Source of the DNA: Candidatus Pseudobacter hemicellulosilyticus
GTDB lineage: Bacteria > Bacteroidota > Bacteroidia > Chitinophagales > Chitinophagaceae
Direction of reading: 5' to 3'
Length of the DNA: 64,000 nucleotides
Assembly: GCA_029202545.1 (NCBI GenBank)
Contig: CP119311.1
Span: forward strand, 5,704,001 to 5,768,000
In this document: positions 58,831 to 64,000 of the stretch, one piece after another
How positions within the stretch are numbered: position 1 is the stretch's first letter
Layout of the letters: each line of letters starts with the position of its first letter
Position numbers and translations under genes: made by a program
Notes under the pieces: model-generated
Told to the model about the DNA's origin: nothing
Seen by the model: only the letters and a program-made list of their open reading frames with translations
Databases searched by the model: none

Positions 58831-59430
58831 CTATTTTGAATGACGTGCTTTCAGGATGTCCAGCACCTGCTGCAGATTATGCCCTTTTGCATTCAGCAGC
58901 AGCAAATAGTGGAACAGGAGATCGGCCGCTTCATTGAGGAAAAGCTCCTCGTTATTGTCCTTGGCCTCTATGACCAGTTCAACCGCTTCCTCACCAACCT
59001 TTTGCGCCACTTTATTGATACCCCTGGCAAAAAGATCACGGACATAGGATTTCCCTTCCGTACTTTTTTTGCGCAGCTCAATGATATCTTCCAGGTAGAA
59101 GAGAAAATCTTCAGAATGGTTGCGTTCACTCCAGCAGGTATCAGCGCCGGTATGGCAGGTAGGTCCCAGGGGCTGGGCCTTGATGAGCAGGGTATCGTTA
59201 TCGCAGTCAGACAGGACCTCTTTCACCAGCAGGTGGTTACCGCTTTCCTCGCCCTTGGTCCAGAGCCGCTGTTTGCTGCGACTGAAAAAAGTGACCTTGC
59301 CTTCAGACACTGTTTTTGCCAGGGCTTCCTCGTTCATAAAACCCAGCATCAGCACTTTCTGGGTCTTGAAATCCTGGATCACCGCCGGCGCCAGGCCGTC
59401 AGCATATTTCTTGAAATCGATCTTGATCAT
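58831..59430 (-). CDS. hisIE: Phosphoribosyl-AMP cyclohydrolase / phosphoribosyl-ATP diphosphatase
   Basis: HisIE performs steps two and three of histidine synthesis. The 199-aa protein has the HisI domain first (FKTQKVLMLGFMNEEALAKT, KVTFFSRSKQRLWTKGEESG, and the zinc cysteines of the DCDNDTLL and PTCHTGADTCW segments). The HisE domain follows (LEDIIELRKKSTEGKSYVRDLF, GEEAVELVIEAK). Length is that of the fused form. Its ATG overlaps the stop of the small membrane protein gene by 4 bp, so translation is probably coupled. It is the last his gene of the cluster. Confidence 0.95.
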   Translation of the reverse strand: MIKIDFKKYADGLAPAVIQDFKTQKVLMLGFMNEEALAKTVSEGKVTFFSRSKQRLWTKGEESGNHLLVKEVLSDCDNDTLLIKAQPLGPTCHTGADTCWSERNHSEDFLFYLEDIIELRKKSTEGKSYVRDLFARGINKVAQKVGEEAVELVIEAKDNNEELFLNEAADLLFHYLLLLNAKGHNLQQVLDILKARHSK

Positions 59431-59624
59431 TGTTGCGCTTGATTTTTTGATGGATCATCAGGCTGTTCATCGGCTTCCTTCTGTTGCCGCAGCCGGTCCA
59501 GCAGCTCCTGCTGTTTTTCTTCCAGGCGCTCCCGCCGGTGGCGCATCCTGTCCGACCGTTTATTGTTGATATAGTTGACCAGGACAATAGAGAAGCCTAA
59601 AAGGAAGAGGACCAGGTAGATCAT
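59427..59624 (-). CDS. Small single-span membrane protein nested in the his genes
   Basis: The 65-aa product has one N-terminal membrane helix (MIYLVLFLLGFSIVLVNYI) followed by a long, highly charged helix (residues 23-60; Arg, Glu, Gln, Lys) that should form a coiled coil. I do not recognise a family. It overlaps hisF upstream and hisIE downstream by 4 bp each (ATGA-type junctions), so it is translated with them. It may tether or regulate a histidine enzyme or simply ride along; nothing in the sequence decides this. Confidence 0.75.
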   Translation of the reverse strand: MIYLVLFLLGFSIVLVNYINNKRSDRMRHRRERLEEKQQELLDRLRQQKEADEQPDDPSKNQAQQ

Positions 59625-60382
59625 ACAGGCCTGATGGTTATGTTTTGTTGCTGCAAATATCCTTTTAATTCCGGAATGGAGATCTCTTTAAAGTGAAAGA
59701 TACTGGCAGCCAGCGCCGCATCGGCCTTGCCCGCTTCAAAAACATCCACAAAATGCTCCATAGCGCCGCCGCCGCCGCTGGCAATCACCGGTACAGGCAG
59801 GGTTTCCGCCAGTTGCCGGGTAATATCCAGGGCAAACCCCTTTTTGGTACCGTCATGGTTCATAGAGGTGAGCAGGATCTCGCCGGCGCCCAGGTCTACC
59901 CCCTGCCGGGCCCAGTCGGTACATTTGGTATCGGTCTTCAGCCTGCCCCCATTCAGGTATACATACCATTCCCCGTCTTCTTCCTGGCGGGTATCAATGG
60001 CCAGCACAACGCACTGGCTGCCGAATTCACGGGCCAGTTCGCCGATCAGGGCCGGGTTCCTGAAAGCAGCCGTATTGACGGAGATCTTGTCGGCCCCGTT
60101 CTGGAGCAGCAGGCTTACATCTTCCACACTGCTGATCCCACCACCTACGGTGAAGGGGATATTGATATGGTGCGCAATGCGGTTCACCAGTTCGCGCAGG
60201 GTCTTTCTTTTTTCATTGGTGGCGGTAATATCCAGGAACACCAGTTCATCGGCACCCTGCTGTGCGTACAAAGCACCCAGTTCCACCGGGTCGCCGGCAT
60301 CACGCAGGTTCACGAAATTGGTTCCTTTCACCGTTCTGCCGTCCTTGATATCCAGGCAGGGAATAATTCTTTTACAGAGCAT
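59621..60382 (-). CDS. hisF: Imidazole glycerol phosphate synthase, cyclase subunit
   Basis: HisF uses ammonia from HisH to form imidazole glycerol phosphate and AICAR. The 253-aa (beta-alpha)8 barrel has the catalytic Asp11 in IIPCLDIKDGRTVKG and Asp130 in VVLAIDTRQ. The phosphate-binding GGGISS and ASGGGGAMEHF loops are present. It lies 21 nt after hisA and overlaps the small membrane protein gene by 4 bp. Confidence 0.97.
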   Translation of the reverse strand: MLCKRIIPCLDIKDGRTVKGTNFVNLRDAGDPVELGALYAQQGADELVFLDITATNEKRKTLRELVNRIAHHINIPFTVGGGISSVEDVSLLLQNGADKISVNTAAFRNPALIGELAREFGSQCVVLAIDTRQEEDGEWYVYLNGGRLKTDTKCTDWARQGVDLGAGEILLTSMNHDGTKKGFALDITRQLAETLPVPVIASGGGGAMEHFVDVFEAGKADAALAASIFHFKEISIPELKGYLQQQNITIRPV

Positions 60383-60403
60383 GGATCGTTTTTTGGGAGA
60401 TAG

Positions 60404-61126
60404 TTAAAATGTCCGTTGGTTCACCAGTTCTTTCAGGGATATCCTTCCTTCATAAATGGCCTTGCCAATGATCACGCCTTTACAGCCGATTTCCGCCAGG
60501 GCTTCCACATCCGCCATATTGCTGACACCGCCACTGGCTATAAAATGCAGCGCAGGGAATTTGCCGAGGATATTTTTATAGAGATCCAGGGAAGGTCCCT
60601 GGAGCAGTCCGTCCTTGCTGACATCAGTGCAGAACACCTGCTGTACGCCTTTGTCAATGTATTGCTGCAGGAAATCATAGATCCACAGATCAGTGGTTTC
60701 CAGCCAGCCGCCAACGGCAATTTTTTCGTCCTTCACATCCGCCCCCAGGAGGAACTTATCCGCACCATACTCTTGCAGCCAGCTGGTGAACAGATCAGCA
60801 TCCTTTACGGCAATGCTGCCCACGGTGGCCAGCGCTGCGCCGGAGTTCAATACAATGTCCACATCTTTGGCAGTCTTGATGCCGCCACCAAAATCAATCA
60901 CCATTCCGGTCTTGCCCGCAATGGCTTCCAGCACTTTCCAGTTCTTTACAGCGCCGGCTTTGGCGCCATCCAGGTCTACCAGGTGCAGGCGGCGAAGGCC
61001 TGCATCTTCAAATTCTTTTGCCACTTCCAGTGGATTTTCATTGTAGATGGTCTGCTGGCTATAATCGCCCTGGGTGAGGCGGACACATTTGCCGTCTATG
61101 ATGTCTATGGCGGGAATGATCTCCAT
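60404..61126 (-). CDS. hisA: ProFAR isomerase
   Basis: HisA is the barrel enzyme that turns ProFAR into PRFAR for HisF/HisH. The 240-aa protein starts EIIPAIDIIDGKCVRLTQGDY, with catalytic Asp8. It shows the VIDFGGGIKT phosphate loop, the CTDVSKDGLLQGP segment with the second catalytic Asp, and the ASGGVSNMADV loop. It lies between hisH (155-bp gap with twin hairpins) and hisF (21 nt). Confidence 0.97.
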   Translation of the reverse strand: MEIIPAIDIIDGKCVRLTQGDYSQQTIYNENPLEVAKEFEDAGLRRLHLVDLDGAKAGAVKNWKVLEAIAGKTGMVIDFGGGIKTAKDVDIVLNSGAALATVGSIAVKDADLFTSWLQEYGADKFLLGADVKDEKIAVGGWLETTDLWIYDFLQQYIDKGVQQVFCTDVSKDGLLQGPSLDLYKNILGKFPALHFIASGGVSNMADVEALAEIGCKGVIIGKAIYEGRISLKELVNQRTF

Positions 61127-61281
61127 TTGTGCTATGAATTGTTTATATGACTGTGTTTTGTTAGCGGCTGACTAAAGCTTTTGCTGTAGCGGGCCGCTGT
61201 TAGTCGCCGGAGGCGACAGAATCATCGTCACTCGCCGGAGGCGAGCGACTGGGGTCTGCCCGCTGATAGATGGACCTCGCT
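61127..61281. repeat. hisH-hisA spacer with twin CGCCGGAGGCG hairpins
   Basis: GTCGCCGGAGGCGAC at 61203-61217 and CTCGCCGGAGGCGAG at 61231-61245 are two perfect 6-bp stems with a GGA loop, 13 nt apart. They are nearly the same sequence with the outer base pair changed. No T-run follows, so they are not classic terminators; they look like REP-type elements or mRNA-stability hairpins inside the operon. Confidence 0.65.
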
Positions 61282-61959
61282 TTAAATAGCCAGGAAATTC
61301 CTGATCAGCTGCTCGCCCCACCGGGCGCTTTTCTCGGGGTGGAACTGCGCCCCGTAGAAATTTCCCTTATGCAGGGCGGCACTGTACGGTTGTACATAAT
61401 CGGTAGTGGCAATGGTATGCTCACCGATTGCAGCGTAGTAGCCATGTACAAAATAAAAATAGCTGTCCTCAGGTATATCTTTGAACAGCGGCGTTTGCAG
61501 GTTATAGGCCGAGTTCCAGCCTATCTGCGGCACTTTCAGCACCGGGGCCACGCCAAAGCTACCGCCATCACCGGCAGGCAGCAATCCTTCCCTGCTGGCG
61601 GCGGCTTCTGCCGCCAGGGCAGCACCGGAAGGCTGACCGGGACGAAAGAGACGGACCTGCTCATCAAAAATCCCCAGGCAATCCGTATCATTTTCTTCAC
61701 TATAGGCGCACATCAGCTGCATACCCAGGCAGATGCCCAGAACAGGCTGCTCCAGGCTTTTCAGGACCTGGTCCAGCCCCCGCTCCCGCAGGTAGCGCAT
61801 GGCGCTGCTGGCCTCGCCCACACCGGGAAAGATCACTTTGCTGGCTGTGCGGATAGCCTCATGATCATCCGTGACCACGGCTTCTACGCCAATCCTTTCC
61901 AGGGCATAGAGGACCGACTGGATATTGCCCGCGTTGTATTTTACAATGGTTAACGACAC
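61282..61959 (-). CDS. hisH: Imidazole glycerol phosphate synthase, glutaminase subunit
   Basis: HisH releases ammonia from glutamine and channels it to HisF. The 225-aa class I amidotransferase has the nucleophile Cys77 in VLGICLGMQLM, with His207 and Glu209 in YGAQFHPEKS completing the triad. The N-terminal VKYNAGNIQSV and oxyanion PGVGEASSAM segments are present. An internal stretch of about 25 residues (SGAALAAEAAASREGLLPAG) is longer than in E. coli HisH and looks like a species-level insertion. It starts 11 nt after trpA. Confidence 0.95.
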   Translation of the reverse strand: MSLTIVKYNAGNIQSVLYALERIGVEAVVTDDHEAIRTASKVIFPGVGEASSAMRYLRERGLDQVLKSLEQPVLGICLGMQLMCAYSEENDTDCLGIFDEQVRLFRPGQPSGAALAAEAAASREGLLPAGDGGSFGVAPVLKVPQIGWNSAYNLQTPLFKDIPEDSYFYFVHGYYAAIGEHTIATTDYVQPYSAALHKGNFYGAQFHPEKSARWGEQLIRNFLAI

Positions 61960-61970
61960 CTTACTATAAT

Positions 61971-62747
61971 TTAATTTTTAATAACAATCCCCTTGACAAA
62001 GGCCGTTGTCGCCTGAGCTACATCGGTGGCGCCTTCCAGCGCCTTGACAAAGGCGCTGCCAATGATAGCGCCGTTGGCATGCTGACAGGCCGCTTCAAAA
62101 CTGGGCCGGTCCCTGATACCAAAACCCACCAGTACCGGGTTCTTCAGCTGCATACCCTGCAGGCGTTGCAGATAAGCATCCACCTTGCTCATATCCTTCT
62201 CGCTCCCGGTAGTGGAGGAAGAAGAAACGGCATAGAGAAAACCGGTGCTTAACGCATCCAGCCTGCGTACCCTTTCTGCCGAAGTCTCCGGCGTGACCAG
62301 GAAAATGAAATCCAGCCCATGCGCTTTGATGATGGGACCGTATTCCGTTTCAAATTCGTATTCGGGCAGGTCGGGCAGGATCAGCCCGTCCACCCCGGCT
62401 GCTGCGGCATCCGCACAGAATTTTTCAAAGCCGTATTGCAGGATGGGGTTCATATAACCCATCAGGATAACCGGTAATTGTACCTGTTTGCGAAACCCCT
62501 GCAATTGTTCCAGTAGTTTTTTGATGGTCATGCCATTGTTCAGGGCCACGCTGCTGCTGGCCTGGATCACAGGCCCGTCCGCCAGGGGATCACTATAGGG
62601 CATGCCCAGTTCTACCAGGTCGGCCCCGCTGTCCTGCAAAGCCCGTATAATGGTTAGGGTGCTGTCCAGCTGCGGATAACCGGCTGTGCAGTACACGTTC
62701 AGTACGTTGTTCTTTTTGGTATCAAAGAGTTGTTGTAACCTGCTCAT
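61971..62747 (-). CDS. trpA: Tryptophan synthase alpha chain
   Basis: TrpA cleaves indole-3-glycerol phosphate and passes indole to TrpB. The 258-aa barrel has both catalytic acids, Glu46 and Asp57, in VELGMPYSDPLADGP. The PVILMGYMNPILQYG strand, the GLILPDLPEYE loop and the GFGIRDRPSFEA phosphate site are also present. It lies 15 nt after trpB. Confidence 0.97.
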   Translation of the reverse strand: MSRLQQLFDTKKNNVLNVYCTAGYPQLDSTLTIIRALQDSGADLVELGMPYSDPLADGPVIQASSSVALNNGMTIKKLLEQLQGFRKQVQLPVILMGYMNPILQYGFEKFCADAAAAGVDGLILPDLPEYEFETEYGPIIKAHGLDFIFLVTPETSAERVRRLDALSTGFLYAVSSSSTTGSEKDMSKVDAYLQRLQGMQLKNPVLVGFGIRDRPSFEAACQHANGAIIGSAFVKALEGATDVAQATTAFVKGIVIKN

Positions 62748-62762
62748 GGTAATGGTTATGGT

Positions 62763-63956
62763 TTAAAGGCCCATTGCTTTCATATAGGTGGCCAGGTCTT
62801 TATCGCCGCGGCCGGAGAGACAGAGCACCACTGTATCGGCCGGGGTCAGTTTCAGCTCAGGGATGGCCGCCAGGGCATGTGCTGATTCCAGTGCGGGAAT
62901 AATGCCTTCCAGTGTGCAGAGCTGGAAAGCGGCATCCAGCGCCTGCTGGTCGGTAGCGCTGAGGAAAATGCCCCTGCCGCTTTTATAGAGGTTGGCATGC
63001 AGCGGGCCAATACCGGGATAGTCCAGGCCGGCGGAAATACTATGCGGTTCCACCACCTGTCCGTCTTCCGTCTGCATCACCAGGCTCTTGCTGCCATGCA
63101 GCACGCCGGGTGTTCCCAGCTGGGTGGTAGCGGCGCTGAGCCCGCTGCTGACGCCATGACCGGCGGCTTCCACGGCTACCAGTTTCACGGACAGCTCATC
63201 CAGGAAATGATAGAAGGCGCCGGCTGCATTGCTGCCGCCACCTACACAGGCGAGGACATGGGTAGGCAGTTCGCTGCCAGTTTTTTCTTTCAGCTGTTTG
63301 CGGACCTCTTCGCTGATCACACTCTGGAAGCGGGCCACCATATCCGGATAAGGATGGGGACCAACTACCGAGCCGATAATATAATGGGTATCCACGGGAT
63401 TGTTGATCCAGTCGCGGATAGCTTCATTGGTAGCATCCTTGAGGGTTTTGCTGCCGCTGGTAGCGGGCACCACGGTAGCGCCCAGCATGCGCATACGGGC
63501 TACGTTGGGCGCCTGCCGCTCAATATCCTTCTCCCCCATATAAACAATACATTCCATGCCTTTGAGAGCGCAGACGGTAGCCGTGGCCACGCCATGCTGA
63601 CCGGCGCCGGTTTCGGCAATGATGCGTTTTTTGCCGAGCCTGCGGGCCAGCAGGATCTGCCCTACGGTATTGTTGACCTTATGGGCGCCGGTATGGCAGA
63701 GATCTTCTCTTTTGAGAAAGATGCGGGTATTGTAGCGCTGGCTGAGCCGTTCTGCAAAATACAGGGGCGTGGGCCTGCCTACATAATCACGCAATAAAGA
63801 ATGGTATTCTTCCCGGAAACCGGGATCAGCCATGATATTCAGGTATTGGGCCTTCAGCTCCTCCACATTGGGGTGCAGCATTTCAGGGATATAGGCCCCG
63901 CCGAATTTTCCGTAATACCCCTGCTGGTCGGGTTGCTGGTATGTTGTCTGGGACAT
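62763..63956 (-). CDS. trpB: Tryptophan synthase beta chain
   Basis: TrpB condenses indole with serine using PLP. The 397-aa TrpB1-type protein has the PLP lysine Lys93 in HTGAHKVNN. It also has the ETGAGQHGVATA segment, the phosphate-binding CVGGGSNAAGAF loop, and the C-terminal SGRGDKD. The N-terminal start MSQTTYQQPDQQGYYGKFGGAYIPE is normal. It precedes trpA by 15 nt and follows a gene whose last codons are at the window edge. Confidence 0.98.
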   Translation of the reverse strand: MSQTTYQQPDQQGYYGKFGGAYIPEMLHPNVEELKAQYLNIMADPGFREEYHSLLRDYVGRPTPLYFAERLSQRYNTRIFLKREDLCHTGAHKVNNTVGQILLARRLGKKRIIAETGAGQHGVATATVCALKGMECIVYMGEKDIERQAPNVARMRMLGATVVPATSGSKTLKDATNEAIRDWINNPVDTHYIIGSVVGPHPYPDMVARFQSVISEEVRKQLKEKTGSELPTHVLACVGGGSNAAGAFYHFLDELSVKLVAVEAAGHGVSSGLSAATTQLGTPGVLHGSKSLVMQTEDGQVVEPHSISAGLDYPGIGPLHANLYKSGRGIFLSATDQQALDAAFQLCTLEGIIPALESAHALAAIPELKLTPADTVVLCLSGRGDKDLATYMKAMGL

Positions 63957-63971
63957 GTGCTTTAAAAATTA

Positions 63972-64000
63972 TTATTTCACTTTGTCAACAAACTCGCGGA
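63972..64000 (-). CDS. trpF: 3' end of a gene upstream of trpB, probably trpF (partial)
   Basis: On the minus strand the last nine codons read R-E-F-V-D-K-V-K-stop, ending at 63972, 15 nt before the trpB ATG. The ending FVDKVK is what trpF products often have, and trpF is the usual gene before trpB in Bacteroidota. The name rests mainly on position. Confidence 0.4.

Noticed and set aside
1..64000. tRNA or rRNA genes, transposases, integrases, phage genes
   Set aside because: I looked through all intergenic spaces for T-loop/cloverleaf patterns and for such proteins and saw none I could support.

Overview
The window is a piece of a Bacteroidota chromosome, most likely from the family Chitinophagaceae (Chitinophaga / Flavitalea-like); genus and species cannot be read from it. 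The reasons are SusC/SusD outer-membrane pairs behind an ECF sigma/FecR pair, a fused SecDF, an HU-CCDC81/SPOR protein, the futalosine menaquinone enzyme MqnE, DUF1573 and FKBP lipoproteins, and promoters with the Bacteroidota -7 box TAnnTTTG in front of many genes. Base composition is moderately GC-rich; the Fic gene at the left edge and the small toxin-antitoxin-like pair near 48.6 kb look more AT-rich. I see no rRNA, tRNA, transposase, phage gene or CRISPR array.

Layout. 0-5 kb: Fic protein, orphan peptide-binding lipoprotein, M1 peptidase. 4.6-6.8 kb: a redox/electrophile-stress module (FMN reductase and NmrA-like reductase, divergent from an HxlR regulator, with a palindromic operator candidate). 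6.8-11.8 kb: NlpC/P60 lipoprotein, dnaE, trxA. 11.9-23.8 kb: one nutrient-uptake locus, sigma - fecR - susC(STN) - susD - susC - susD, with no degradative enzyme. 23.9-32.1 kb: nucleoside transporter, mqnE, a hairpin tandem array, serine dehydratase, FKBP, HU-CCDC81/SPOR protein and small secreted or lipoproteins. 32.3-37.2 kb: groES-groEL, then nusB-DUF1573-yajC-coaE. 37.2-37.5 kb: a second tandem array with units of about 106 nt. 37.6-49.2 kb: aminotransferase, GC-rich spacer, secDF, DUF1003, two-component system, split methylmalonyl-CoA mutase subunit, an IscA-like protein, and a DUF433/DUF5615 pair whose toxin is frameshifted. 49.2-58.7 kb: M20 amidohydrolase, glnS, yggS, acyl-CoA dehydrogenase, arginase-family enzyme, a sugar-nucleotide reductase-like SDR and a TlpA-type thioredoxin. 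58.8-64 kb: a tryptophan-histidine gene cluster read leftward, (trpF)-trpB-trpA-hisH-hisA-hisF-(65-aa membrane protein)-hisIE.

Most genes are ordinary housekeeping or metabolic genes. The least explained material is non-coding: two tandem arrays with nearly the same period (about 106 nt) in 3' flanks, a dispersed GGTTCGTCC element found at four loci that always reads in the direction of the preceding gene, and a multi-hairpin 3' region after secDF. Other points worth a second look are the double SusCD locus without enzymes, the small membrane protein translationally nested inside the his genes, and the HxlR module.
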